A stretch of DNA of 27,299 nt from JARRRL01 sp037380725 (GCA_037380725.1 JARRRL010000029.1:1-27299); one strand, 5' to 3'. Counted from the first letter of the stretch, positions 16,505-25,904 are shown. A program made the numbers and translations. Notes: generated by a model from the sequence alone, not told the origin.

Positions 16505-18373
16505 TTACCTTGCGATGAGCAGCTTTCCAGCTCGCTTCCATTGCCGTTGCCGAACGACGACCAACAACACCAAACCCAGACATTGCAGCAATCCAGAAAC
16601 TGGCGAAACAAACAGAGCGCCACCCGATCCCGGCCCCACATCAATCACTGATGCATCATCCACATCACCCTCATCATTGGTGAGCTGTTGATCCACAGCA
16701 CCGCCAACGCCTGCTGTAGGCGATGGTGTTGTAGGCGATGGTGCTGTAGGCGCTGGTGCCGCACCCGCCGCAGTCACAACCAAATTATCAATCCACGCCG
16801 CATCCTGACCAGCGCTATCACTGACGTCTTTCACATAACCGAATGTAAGGTGATTCTCCCCAGGCACTAAATCTACTGTCACTTTGGTGTAAGGCACTTC
16901 TCCTGAGGCATCCACAATTGACTCGCCGTTGTGCAACACCAGCAATTTATCGTACGTCGGCTCTGAAGAAACGCGATACGAAAAACTTGCTGTGCCAGGT
17001 CCCATAACGACCGCTAAGGCCACGCTGGATTCGTTATCTACGATCACTCCACTTTTCAGCGCCGAGCCCCCTTGCGCCGCCGCATCGGCATCACTCACCC
17101 ACACAGCTCCGTCGCCCGAAAACACTTTCGCGGCAGTCGTATCCAAGGTATTTGCACCAATCGGCAACTCAGGAAGACCCACGGCAACAATTTCCACCGA
17201 AATCGTCGGAGAAATGACCGAGTCCAAGGTTGCCGTCACCGTAGCCGTGAGTTCGCCAGGTGTGGTAGCTGTCGCAGACATGGACACTTCGCACATACCA
17301 CCCGCCACAATAGGCGCCGCCATACACGCTGAAGCATCAATCGAAAAACTGGCCGCATTCGGGCCACCGAGCGTCACGCTTTGTGCCGTAATCGGCGTAG
17401 CGCCGTTATTACGAATACCAATAACGCGCGTCACCGTCGTATTGATACCCGCGTAACCCACAAACGTAGGGCCTTCAAACAACAAGCCATTTACACGCCC
17501 ATTAATCCAATCGGTGTAACTCGCCACACGTGTGTACACACCATATTGGCCTGGTCGCGCACAGCCCCCTCCCCAGCTCACCACACCCACTTGAGAGAAG
17601 CCACCTGCCCCATCAGAAATAAAAAGGGGACCACCACTGTCTCCTTGGCATGAATCAATCCCCCCTTCGGGAAGGCCAGCGCAAACGATATCGCCTTGAA
17701 TAAGCGCGTCCGCCCCTGGATACGATTGCTGACACTGCGCATTGGTACGCATCGGCAAATCTACTTCGTACAATTCATTTGGCGTATCGACTGCACCTTC
17801 TATCAGAGTACCCCAGCCAATCACGCGTACTAGCGAGTCTTCCGTCACCGTAGTCATCACATTTTCATCGGCTAGACCTACGGGCGTTTGAATATCATAG
17901 GGCTCTGTCAACTGCAGCAACGCAATATCATTAACAAATTCTGGTTCACCCGAATACTGCTCATGAACTTGAATATTCTGAACATTTCGTGGGACTGCAT
18001 TCGCACTGTTCAGCAGATTGACATTCGCAATGATACGCAAATCTGCCGGAGTCAGGCCATCGACAACACAATGTGCCGCCGTGAGCACCCATTGACTATT
18101 GATTAAACTACCACCACACATATGCCCCGACGAACCATCGGGGAAAACAAATTGCAGAGAAACCATCCAAGGATAAACCTGCTGACTGATCGCACCACCA
18201 ACAATACGCGGCAAAAACCGCTGCATATCCTCATTAGTGACAGCCCCGGTCTTAACGTTTTCAGCCGCTTGTGCGGCACCCATGGCATTCAACAATACAA
18301 AGCCCAACCCCAATATAGGCAACGCCAATTCACGGACAATTTTTTCGACCATTCTTTTTCTGCGTTTTTCCAT
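16505..18373 (-). CDS. Secreted trypsin-like protease, VesB-like, with GlyGly-CTERM-like tail (intact copy)
   Basis: A 622-residue protein with signal peptide to about 37, propeptide cut site PRIVGG (residue 56/57) and trypsin domain to about 293. The triad is His101, Asp149 and Ser246 in CQGDSGGP; Asp240 in the S1 pocket predicts cleavage after Arg/Lys. Two beta domains follow (about 300-405 and 415-545), then a Pro/Thr linker made of 5-residue repeats. The tail has GPGSGGA, a hydrophobic helix and QRQWKR, resembling GlyGly-CTERM, the signal handled by rhombosortase on type II-secreted proteins such as Vibrio VesB. It should be exported and perhaps surface-held. Against its paralogue it keeps the oxyanion glycine and the 17-residue segment with Cys214, so it is probably the working enzyme. 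Confidence 0.9.
   Translation of the reverse strand: MEKRRKRMVEKIVRELALPILGLGFVLLNAMGAAQAAENVKTGAVTNEDMQRFLPRIVGGAISQQVYPWMVSLQFVFPDGSSGHMCGGSLINSQWVLTAAHCVVDGLTPADLRIIANVNLLNSANAVPRNVQNIQVHEQYSGEPEFVNDIALLQLTEPYDIQTPVGLADENVMTTVTEDSLVRVIGWGTLIEGAVDTPNELYEVDLPMRTNAQCQQSYPGADALIQGDIVCAGLPEGGIDSCQGDSGGPLFISDGAGGFSQVGVVSWGGGCARPGQYGVYTRVASYTDWINGRVNGLLFEGPTFVGYAGINTTVTRVIGIRNNGATPITAQSVTLGGPNAASFSIDASACMAAPIVAGGMCEVSMSATATTPGELTATVTATLDSVISPTISVEIVAVGLPELPIGANTLDTTAAKVFSGDGAVWVSDADAAAQGGSALKSGVIVDNESSVALAVVMGPGTASFSYRVSSEPTYDKLLVLHNGESIVDASGEVPYTKVTVDLVPGENHLTFGYVKDVSDSAGQDAAWIDNLVVTAAGAAPAPTAPSPTTPSPTAGVGGAVDQQLTNDEGDVDDASVIDVGPGSGGALFVSPVSGLLQCLGLVLLVVVRQRQWKRAGKLLIAR
16716..16760. repeat. 15-bp tandem repeat in trypsin copy 2 only (3 copies)
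   Basis: gtaggcgatggtgtt, gtaggcgatggtgct and gtaggcgctggtgcc encode proline/threonine pentads (APSPT/TPSPT type) in the linker before the membrane tail. The corresponding place in trypsin copy 1 has a single short stretch (GAPPTAGV), so the array arose or was lost after the gene duplication. Confidence 0.92.
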
Positions 18374-18828
18374 CTTGTGATCTCACAATCATGGTCGCTC
18401 AGCGGGGCCAAGTCCTCACAAACTACACTCAACGTTTTTGTAACATTCTCAATATCACATTCCATTACTGTAACAGACCCCTCACGCAGAAACCGTTATC
18501 GTTTCGTGAGCATTCATCACTAATGTTTGGCGTATCAAACACATTGTCTTTATTGATTTAATTAAAAAATGGCTCAACATCGTTAGCCGACGACTCTCAC
18601 CCAAACACAGCACACGGACTGATAACTCACACGGCACAGCATTCACAAACGCTTACTAAATGGCTTGGCCAAAACCGAATTTATTCACGATAGGCGTGTC
18701 AAACCGTTTCAGAAAGGCCTAGATGTGTGAGTACACTGTCCAAAATCGAAAGGAGGAAAAGCGAATACGAATAAAAAGTAGGTAGAAAGAAAAGAAAAAG
18801 GGAAAGATCCATTGGCCCCCATATAAAG

Positions 18829-18912
18829 AATGGGAAGATCCAGCACCAGCTTTATTATCATTATTCTGGGTGGTGTCACTTTGTTATCGTTATTATCGCA
18901 GATCTTCCCATT
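18829..18912. repeat. 12-bp perfect inverted repeat with nested stem
   Basis: AATGGGAAGATC (18829-18840) and GATCTTCCCATT (18901-18912) are exact inverse complements 60 bases apart. Inside, CACCA (18844-18848) can pair with TGGTG (18871-18875). It could fold in RNA or be the arms of a small element. The left arm covers the start codon of the small ORF. Confidence 0.75.
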
Positions 18913-18964
18913 TGGGACGTTCTCTGTCAGTCCTGAATCTACTTTATTAGAAGTATCGGTATAG
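18830..18964 (+). CDS. Possible small membrane protein (44 aa)
   Basis: ATG 18830 opens 44 codons: MGRSSTS, a strongly hydrophobic helix (FIIIILGGVTLLSLLSQIF), then FGTFSVSPESTLLEVSV. The one-helix, short-tail layout is typical of small bacterial membrane proteins. TATAAA lies just before the ATG but no proper ribosome site does, and the start is inside an inverted repeat, so translation might be blocked by structure or be leaderless. It may be chance. Confidence 0.35.
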   Translation: MGRSSTSFIIIILGGVTLLSLLSQIFPFGTFSVSPESTLLEVSV

Positions 18965-19213
18965 AATCAGTTTTGCGAGAACGTTTGCAGTGTAGCGAAG
19001 TGGCTCAGGGGCTGGCAGTTGTCTTTTCGTAATAAAGACCGAGTAATATAAGCACCGTTTCTGTCAAAACATCCTAAACAGCTCGTCGGCGCAATAGAAC
19101 TTAATAAAATGATAAAATCATACATTTAATGCACACACAGCCCCATCAGATCAATCACAAGCGTAGTCAAACAGCATCAAGCAAAACGCTATTAATACAT
19201 TGTGATACAAAAA

Positions 19214-19241
19214 ATGACGTGCGCACGCACCGCCATCGTGC
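19214..19241 (-). terminator. Possible weak terminator after the hydrolase gene
   Basis: On the minus strand the stop codon is followed by GTGCGTGCGCAC, a short GC hairpin, and then CATTTTTTG. The stem is only 4 pairs with a 4-base loop, so strength is doubtful. Confidence 0.3.
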
Positions 19242-20228
19242 TTATCCATCAACGACAAGCCGCGAAGAGGAGGTGCTCGTCAAATTCGTTTTCGATTGCG
19301 CCGTCATCCCCTGTTTATCCAACCACTGAATGTGATCCTGGATAATCGCGTCACGACCTATTTCATTATGCGTTTCATGCAACAAACCCGCTCGCCAATC
19401 GAACTCCACCGCAAGGTGATCAGGGGAACAGCCCGTATTCGCCTTTTCAGCAAAGGCGCGAGACGCTTCAGCAGAAGTGACCTGATCTCGACCACCGTGA
19501 ATCAAACGTACCGGCACACCGATGGATTTCACCGAGCCCGCACTTGACAGCGCGTAACACCCCGCTGAATTCGCGCCCGCCAACAAGGTGTACGAAATTT
19601 TGCCATGCAACAAACCCTCCGGATCATTCACTTCCTCCTTGTAACGCCGCTGAACCTCTGGATCGGAACTGATTTGCGTTGAATCGATACTCGCATTCGT
19701 TACAAATTGCGGATAAACCAGGTGTATCAAATAGGCCGCCCCCACCTTCAAGGCATTCGGCGGGTTCGCCAGTTTCAGCCACGGACTTGAGATGATGTAA
19801 CCTCGCAGCGGCGGTAAGGCCACACGCTCACCGTATCGTCGTAACAAATAATTCAAGCCCAAACCGCCACCAAAGCTGTGCGCCCACATAAACTGACGAT
19901 TTTTGGCCTCGTCACTCAGCAATGTATACTGGGGCAAAACGCAAATTTGCTGTCGCACTGAATTAATATCTTGCAAAAATTGATCATAATTGGGCGCAAC
20001 CCCACGGCGCCCATCCGATAAGCCATGCCCGCGATGATCATGAGCAAAAACAGCGTACCCTGCTGCGTTCAATCGTTCAGCCACATGCTGATATCGACCG
20101 GCGTACTCACCAAAACCATGAATAATCCATACGGCACCCTTTACGCTGTGGGTGTCAGCGGGTACCCACGCATAACCCTGTAACGACAATTGATCCCGCG
20201 CCGTTAACCGAAACATCTCTGGATTCAT
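19242..20228 (-). CDS. Alpha/beta hydrolase, monoacylglycerol lipase-like
   Basis: A 328-residue cytoplasmic hydrolase of the serine-aminopeptidase-S33/Hydrolase_4 type. The oxyanion segment HGFGEYAGRY is at 37-46 and DHRGHGLSDGRR at 64-75. The nucleophile elbow is AHSFGG with Ser118 (commonly GHSMGG, so the first Gly is Ala), with Asp248 in HGGRDQVTS and His284 in LLHETHNE. Family members cleave monoacylglycerols or lysophospholipids. The last 25 residues are a Ser/Thr-rich extension beyond the fold. ATG 20228 has AAGGAG 8 bases upstream. It follows the CoaD-like gene by 66 bases on the same strand. Confidence 0.9.
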   Translation of the reverse strand: MNPEMFRLTARDQLSLQGYAWVPADTHSVKGAVWIIHGFGEYAGRYQHVAERLNAAGYAVFAHDHRGHGLSDGRRGVAPNYDQFLQDINSVRQQICVLPQYTLLSDEAKNRQFMWAHSFGGGLGLNYLLRRYGERVALPPLRGYIISSPWLKLANPPNALKVGAAYLIHLVYPQFVTNASIDSTQISSDPEVQRRYKEEVNDPEGLLHGKISYTLLAGANSAGCYALSSAGSVKSIGVPVRLIHGGRDQVTSAEASRAFAEKANTGCSPDHLAVEFDWRAGLLHETHNEIGRDAIIQDHIQWLDKQGMTAQSKTNLTSTSSSRLVVDG

Positions 20229-20294
20229 CCTTAAACTCCTTTGTGCACTGTGCGCACGGTATTTACCCTGTCGATTCAGCCATTTGTTTGGCCG

Positions 20295-20822
20295 TCAGTT
20301 AAATCCGCATTCAGACTCCAGCGCGATGTAATCACACACAACCGCTGGCACATACGGTTCAATTGACTCCCCCAACGCTAACAATTCCCTCACGATAGTG
20401 GAACTGCACGCCGCGTAAGCAGGCGCCGTCATCAAAAATAAGGTTTCAATTCCGGGACCCATCTGGCGATTCGCCACTGTCTGTGTAAATTCGCTCGCAA
20501 AATCATCTGGCGAACGCAAACCACGAATCAGCGTACACGCGCCCTGCGACAAAGCAAACCGAGCGGTCGCTCCCTCATAGGCCATAGGTTCCACTCGCCC
20601 TCGCCAGCCTTGCGCATCGACAATCGCGTTGAGCATTTCTAAACGTTGCGATTGGGAAAACAAAGGCTGCTTCACGGGATTCGTACCCAAGGCCCAAATG
20701 AGCTTATCAAAAAAGACTAAGGCGCGAGCAACAATATCTTGGTGTGCATGCGTTGGCGGATCCGCAGTCAGTGGACAAACCCCAATGCGCTGTGGACCTT
20801 TTTCAGCACGCATCAATCCCAT
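20295..20822 (-). CDS. CoaD-like phosphopantetheine adenylyltransferase, divergent
   Basis: A 175-residue nucleotidyltransferase. PLTADPPTHAHQD aligns with the CoaD entry PGTFDPxTxGHxD: Thr19 and His27 are kept, but the glycine of the T/H-x-G-H motif is Ala. NPVKQPLF keeps the substrate-binding Lys, RGLRSPDDFASEF matches the RGLR motif, and CSSTIVRE matches the late SSTxVR motif that contacts ATP. CoaD joins ATP and 4'-phosphopantetheine to dephospho-CoA. The length is near the usual 160 with a longer N-terminus. The changes suggest either a drifted CoaD or a paralogue with another substrate; the presence of a second coaD elsewhere would decide. ATG 20822 has GAGG 9 bases upstream. Confidence 0.75.
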   Translation of the reverse strand: MGLMRAEKGPQRIGVCPLTADPPTHAHQDIVARALVFFDKLIWALGTNPVKQPLFSQSQRLEMLNAIVDAQGWRGRVEPMAYEGATARFALSQGACTLIRGLRSPDDFASEFTQTVANRQMGPGIETLFLMTAPAYAACSSTIVRELLALGESIEPYVPAVVCDYIALESECGFN

Positions 20823-20888
20823 TCGAACGCCTCGTCATCGCAATATGAATCATGTTTTTCTCTCTTTTTCTCATCCAATTTTTTTCAT

Positions 20889-23800
20889 CTAATCGGATGG
20901 TTCACCAATTATTTCACGCCGTTTAAACCAACCACCCAGACTGAGTTGCCGCCACCCCCAGCGCGCCCACGAAACCAACAAATTGGCTACCCACAATGAC
21001 CACGCTAACATCACCAAGCGGTATACCCACAACGGGACAGAAAACACAAAACGAGTCGGAAAAGTCGATTCCAATCGATCTTGATACCAGGTAAACACAT
21101 TGGACCCAGTGGCACCCACAATACCCATATCCGGCTTGCCCAATAATGACATCGGTACAGCGACAGCAAAAGAAATCAATAAAGCCGCCGAAAACAAAAC
21201 GGATACCCCTTGCGCCAGGTTATAAGTCCACGGTTTACGACAGAACAATGCCCACATCGGTTTTGCCCGCACCCACACCAACCACACAAAAGCCAACACC
21301 AAGCCCGGCCAAAATGACAGGCTAAAACCAAAGCCCAGCAACAACCATTGCAGCGTACTTAATGGCACCCACTTCACACGCCCCACCCAGATGGCACTCA
21401 GCACAATTAACACAGCGGCCACCCAAAAACTCACCCAAGGCCCATAGCCCTCTCCATGCAACCACAATACCCATCGAGAAGACGGCAAACGAATTTCGGT
21501 GTGCAAATTCGCCAAGGGTTTGGGTAACAGCACCTCCGGAACCCAATAGGCGTTTTTTAGACCAGAATTCATACTGTATTCCAAAGTAACCTGGTGTTCG
21601 CCCGGCTGCAACACTGGCGCAATCTCACCCACAAGTGGAGACACCGGCGCCACTTGATCATCCACCCTTAAAGTGACGCGTTCTGAACCCGGCGGCAACA
21701 CGACTCGAAATGGCGATCCCACCGTATTGTTCACATCAAACAACCACGACACCGTCGTAGATCGAGCTCCCGGTGCCAAACGATAGCGCGCAGACCTGAC
21801 CGTCAAGTGCTCACCCGCGAGCGGTTCGGGCCGAGTGGCCACAACGCGCACCGTCTCTCCTGGCCATGGCCAAAATGTAGGTTCCCAGACACGCCGCTCG
21901 CCTTGTTCCGGTAAATGCGGCAGTGGAAGCCGTTGTAAACTCAGTGGTAAGGGCTGCAAACCATCAAACGTAACGTTCCACTGGGAAGACAGGTGAAAAC
22001 GCCACGTTTCCACCTGAGTGCTGGCTTCGGCTGCACGTAAACTCAGCGCTACGTTTTCAGAATTCTCGGGAAACACCAAGCGAGAACGCCACACCAACTC
22101 GTCTTCCCCAGGCGCCAAAATCGCTTGCGCCACACGATTCTCCACGGACACGCGTTCCGTCAAAAGCGTTTCCTGCGGCAGCAGCGGCACAGCCACTGTA
22201 ATGGCTTCTCGACGCGGTGCAATCCGTTTAACCCGAGTGGTTAAGGTGATGGTGTGATCAAAATCAAAGTCTCGCCACACCCGCGCAAACACCGGCGCGG
22301 GTGCATTCACCCACTCATCCGCCGCATTACGCACGGTTTCTTCTACATTGCGGCGTTTGAGAATCAAGGTATCATTAATTAAACCGGTTCCTTTCAGACC
22401 AATCACTTCCCAGGTCACTGCCTCGACCTCAATATTTTTGATCGGCCACGGGAACACCACTTGTAATTCATCATCCGCCGTAACGAGCCCCGACAGCACG
22501 ATCGTGTGACGCCCCGGCGACACCACTAAATACAAGGTCATGGATGAGTCGTCATGCACTTCGCTCAACGCGGAACGCGATGAGCGCGCCGGGATCGGTG
22601 CGTACGCACGCGCTGCCGCAATGGTGCGCATACCATCAACCGTGATCAAGCGTGGCATCCAATTGGGTGAACTGTGCGGAACGGGTAAGTATATGGTTTC
22701 GTGAGCGTGCAATGACAGCTGCACCGAAAATTGCACCGCATCCGCCTGCACCTGCATGGACTCAATGGCATAACAACCCGGCGCACACGACGGTGGTGCC
22801 AACAAACGTTTTGTTAAGGTCTCCAGTAAATCGTTATTGGGAAACGAATCGGCACGCCCTTCCATCGGCGCAAAACCAAACAAAACGCCGACACTCAACA
22901 CGCCAACAACAGACGACGCTGCTCGCGTAAGTCCCAAACTAAACAAGCGCGACAAGGGCCAGCGACGCATCAACAAGCTCAAAGGACGAACGGATTGCGC
23001 GAACGTATACAGCAATCCCATAAAAAACAAGGGCCACAGTAACAACTTCGCCGCACTGAGACACTGGAAAACCCAGGGTGGAGCCCAATACACGTGAAAG
23101 GTTTCCGTCGGCAGCACCGGACCATTCCAGTACAAATGCACCGGTGCTTGCGCGCGTGCCCATCGCGGTTGACCCGGACCCGTTTGCACACCGGGTGGCG
23201 CCAGTTCGATGCTCGAATTCCCTTGTGACGCCGGCGTGTATGTTTGATAAAACGTTCGTTTACCGCTGCGCATCAGCGCAGGCGCCACCGATGCGATGCC
23301 ACTTTTCGCCGACGTTTGCGGCTCACGGGCCTGAGTGTCAAGCTCTTTGGCTGGCGCAGCGCTTGCCGCCGTACTCGCACTCGGTACAATTCGATCCGCC
23401 GTTTGCGAGAATAAAACGCCTCGCAGTTCCGCAAACAAAATAGGTGCCAACACCATGGCCCACAACACCACAAGCACAGCGCTGAATCCCAAAGTTCCAC
23501 CTCGCAACACCGCCAAACGTCGCCCAGCCGGTAAGTCTTTCGGTGCTGTTTCAGGTGCTGCTTCAGGTGCTGCTTCAGGTGCTGCTTCAGGTGCTGCTTC
23601 AGGTGCTGCTTCAGGTGCTGCTTCAAGCAATAGTCGCTGCAACATCAGCGCAATTAAGGTCATGGCCCATAAAGCGGGCGACACAGAAAGCCCCCCACGA
23701 TAAGTCAAAACCAATAAGACCCCCGCCAAAACCGCCATGGGTGTATTACACAAGCGCCGAACCCCCACCACCAGCAAGGCCACCCAAAACACATCCCACA

Positions 23801-25460
23801 AACGCCATTTTGACCACCACACGCCAGTAACACGATCAACGCCCCGCACTGCCGCCACCCGCCACGCAGCGGGTAAATGCAAATCCCACACAACCGACTC
23901 CAAGGGCGAACTCCACGCCGAGACCGGCAACTCTGACGCCCGACCTTCCAAGCGCCCCACCGCTTGCAGTGACAGATCCGGTGAGCGCAATTCAACACCC
24001 TGATCGATGAGCCCCGATTCGTGCGACACACGCCCGATGACGGCAGGTACATCATTCACACTCACCTGCCCCAACTGAATGCCATCCGCTATGGATAAAC
24101 GCCACTGTTCACCGACTGTTCCCGTTAAGGCATCCGCCACGGTAAAACCTTTTCCAGAAAAATCGAGCCACGCACGGCGGTGCAAGGTCAATTTATTGCG
24201 CCCAACGGGCGAATCAAGCGGTGGCACAGACCAGGTCCATGTGGCACCAGGTTTGGGCAAAAACGCCCGCAACGCTTGCCAGTCATGAGGTAAAGCCGTT
24301 TGCGCTGGATCAATGGACACCAGCCCTTCAGTGACGATGGATCGAAATTGACTGTTCGTTTCTAATACCCAGATTTCTCGATCGGGATCATACACTGCAA
24401 CATCTTCGCCGTTCGCCGTTTCATCCACCGTATGATTAACCGCTGTTTCTGACTCCCTTGTCGATTCAGCAGATGACGTCACGATGGGTGCCAAGGTGGA
24501 AGGAGAGTTGGAGGCTGAACTGGAGGACACAGTCGACCGCTCAGGCACCAGCACACGCGTCACGGGCGTGGAAAAACGCGTCTGCACTTCCACCACCCAC
24601 TGCCCTGGTTTGACGCGCACCACCAGATCATTACCGTCCCACTGGATCGGCAATAACGTACTGCTGGAGACCAGCACCGAATCCGGCAGCAACACATTCG
24701 GGATGTGCACCGCTCGAACCGTTCCCCCAACATCCAGTTGAATTCGCGAGGTAACGGTTACGGGCACTCCATCCACAAAACGACGAAACAATTGATAACT
24801 GAGAGCGTTTTCGTTTTCGGGTGTCGAGCGCTTGGGTGGCGTCAACCACAAACGCCCTTGTTCATCGACTTTCGGATCAATCAATACTCGCCCTTCGTGA
24901 ACCAAGCTGATCAACGCAGTACCCGGTGGGATACGCACAAACGGTTGCCCCCCAGCCACCGGCAACTGACCTGAAATATGATATTGCCCAGGCGGCACAA
25001 AAACAGCGGGTCGTTTTTTATGCTGCACCACCACGGCGGGTTTACCATTTATCGAAACATCCAAAGGCCAATTTTGCGATTCATCATTTAATAAACCGCC
25101 CGGCATGGACAGCCAGCCTTCGGTATAGGTTACCCAATATTGATCGAAGAGAAACCGTTCCCCTTCTCGTGTCATCTGCAAACGCGTCGGCCACAAACAC
25201 TGGCGCACTTGTGGACGCTCGGTATTAAAAGGGCAAGACCAGTCTGGGTGCTCCTTCAGAACCCAGGGTACCCACGGCATCAATTCGGCTGGAATGGAAT
25301 CCCGTATTGATGCATCCAGCGAATACGAGGCCACACCACGTGAATTCGTCGCAGCAAGTGCATTCTCGGCTCCCCAGCCCCACAGAACCAACAGCACGAC
25401 GAGGCCTAATACGTACCACACAAAGGCCATGCTTGTTGTTAGTCGAACGCCATGCTGCAT
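20889..25460 (-). CDS. Giant conserved membrane protein of unknown function (1523 aa)
   Basis: ATG 25460 was chosen because AGGAGGAG lies just upstream and it leads straight to a signal/anchor helix (about 10-32, ending ENALAA). The next 500 residues are beta-rich and periplasmic, with Trp/Pro-rich motifs (LWPTRLQMTREGERF, IWVLETNSQFRSIVTEG). Helices at about 535-610 flank a repeat of seven Glu-Ala-Ala-Pro-like units (about 613-640) and are followed by one near 655-680 and two near 790-870. A second beta-rich region of about 450 residues leads to six or so helices in the last 180 residues. No enzyme motif is seen. The two-lobed periplasmic plan suggests an envelope scaffold or transport component. 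It is first in a possible operon with the CoaD-like and hydrolase genes. Confidence 0.85.
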   Translation of the reverse strand: MQHGVRLTTSMAFVWYVLGLVVLLVLWGWGAENALAATNSRGVASYSLDASIRDSIPAELMPWVPWVLKEHPDWSCPFNTERPQVRQCLWPTRLQMTREGERFLFDQYWVTYTEGWLSMPGGLLNDESQNWPLDVSINGKPAVVVQHKKRPAVFVPPGQYHISGQLPVAGGQPFVRIPPGTALISLVHEGRVLIDPKVDEQGRLWLTPPKRSTPENENALSYQLFRRFVDGVPVTVTSRIQLDVGGTVRAVHIPNVLLPDSVLVSSSTLLPIQWDGNDLVVRVKPGQWVVEVQTRFSTPVTRVLVPERSTVSSSSASNSPSTLAPIVTSSAESTRESETAVNHTVDETANGEDVAVYDPDREIWVLETNSQFRSIVTEGLVSIDPAQTALPHDWQALRAFLPKPGATWTWSVPPLDSPVGRNKLTLHRRAWLDFSGKGFTVADALTGTVGEQWRLSIADGIQLGQVSVNDVPAVIGRVSHESGLIDQGVELRSPDLSLQAVGRLEGRASELPVSAWSSPLESVVWDLHLPAAWRVAAVRGVDRVTGVWWSKWRLWDVFWVALLVVGVRRLCNTPMAVLAGVLLVLTYRGGLSVSPALWAMTLIALMLQRLLLEAAPEAAPEAAPEAAPEAAPEAAPETAPKDLPAGRRLAVLRGGTLGFSAVLVVLWAMVLAPILFAELRGVLFSQTADRIVPSASTAASAAPAKELDTQAREPQTSAKSGIASVAPALMRSGKRTFYQTYTPASQGNSSIELAPPGVQTGPGQPRWARAQAPVHLYWNGPVLPTETFHVYWAPPWVFQCLSAAKLLLWPLFFMGLLYTFAQSVRPLSLLMRRWPLSRLFSLGLTRAASSVVGVLSVGVLFGFAPMEGRADSFPNNDLLETLTKRLLAPPSCAPGCYAIESMQVQADAVQFSVQLSLHAHETIYLPVPHSSPNWMPRLITVDGMRTIAAARAYAPIPARSSRSALSEVHDDSSMTLYLVVSPGRHTIVLSGLVTADDELQVVFPWPIKNIEVEAVTWEVIGLKGTGLINDTLILKRRNVEETVRNAADEWVNAPAPVFARVWRDFDFDHTITLTTRVKRIAPRREAITVAVPLLPQETLLTERVSVENRVAQAILAPGEDELVWRSRLVFPENSENVALSLRAAEASTQVETWRFHLSSQWNVTFDGLQPLPLSLQRLPLPHLPEQGERRVWEPTFWPWPGETVRVVATRPEPLAGEHLTVRSARYRLAPGARSTTVSWLFDVNNTVGSPFRVVLPPGSERVTLRVDDQVAPVSPLVGEIAPVLQPGEHQVTLEYSMNSGLKNAYWVPEVLLPKPLANLHTEIRLPSSRWVLWLHGEGYGPWVSFWVAAVLIVLSAIWVGRVKWVPLSTLQWLLLGFGFSLSFWPGLVLAFVWLVWVRAKPMWALFCRKPWTYNLAQGVSVLFSAALLISFAVAVPMSLLGKPDMGIVGATGSNVFTWYQDRLESTFPTRFVFSVPLWVYRLVMLAWSLWVANLLVSWARWGWRQLSLGGWFKRREIIGEPSD
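23542..23625. repeat. 12-bp tandem repeat in the giant membrane gene (7 copies)
   Basis: ggtgctgcttca is repeated six times without mismatch, preceded by one ggtgctgtttca. On the coding strand it gives six EAAP units and one ETAP, placed in a cytoplasmic or periplasmic loop between membrane helices. The identity of the copies points to recent expansion. Confidence 0.95.
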
Positions 25461-25904
25461 TTTTCTCCTCCTGTCACCATAACGCTTTGCCGCGCACTGG
25501 TGCGTGATCGATGATCTGTGACCGGCCATGTGTTCATTATGTGTTCATAAAAGACCGATTTTCTGATGCGCTGTCGTATGTATTAACTTAAGTTGAGCTC
25601 AGTGACGCAGATGGATATAGTGTGTCGCACCGCGTAAGATCGACATGGTCGTCGAACGGCGCAAAAAAAGCAAAACACAAACGTCTTGTTTGTATCGCTT
25701 GTGTGTATCACTTAGTTGTATCGTGCCGTGCAACTGTATAACAATTTCAATGAGAACATTCCCATGATCACCACCTTTTTTCATATTTATTCTTAAAGCA
25801 ATCTGCTTTCAGCACTGGATTGAAAAATCAAATAAATAAAGTAAAAAAAGCAACACCGTTTACAACCCCTATTCACTTACCCGCCACACTGCAGGAGATA
25901 CGCC
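25461..25904. other. Divergent spacer between the giant membrane gene and the AsmA gene
   Basis: 444 bp with an 11-bp direct repeat atgtgttcatt/atgtgttcata near 25530-25551 and several TTGTATC/GTGTATC variants at 25685-25720. It must carry the promoters of both genes, but I see no clear -35/-10 pair and no gene. Confidence 0.45.

Larger units (their letters stand above)
16256..18407. repeat. Segmental tandem duplication, block B (fabG fragment plus trypsin copy 2)
   Basis: Second copy of the 13982-16254 block. The right end is set where gtcgctcagcgggg passes into sequence not shared with block A. Confidence 0.9.
18374..19241. other. Long spacer between trypsin copy 2 and the hydrolase gene
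   Basis: 868 bp. 18374-18540 should carry the trypsin promoter and includes two TGTAACA motifs (about 18439 and 18469). 18740-18800 is purine-rich. 18829-18964 holds the inverted repeat and small ORF listed separately. The remainder shows nothing I can name. Confidence 0.45.

Noticed and set aside
18829..18912. Rho-independent terminator
   Set aside because: The 60-base loop and absence of a T run do not fit; kept as an inverted repeat.
23542..23625. CRISPR-like repetitive array
   Set aside because: It has no spacers, a 12-bp unit and lies in frame inside a gene; it is a coding minisatellite.
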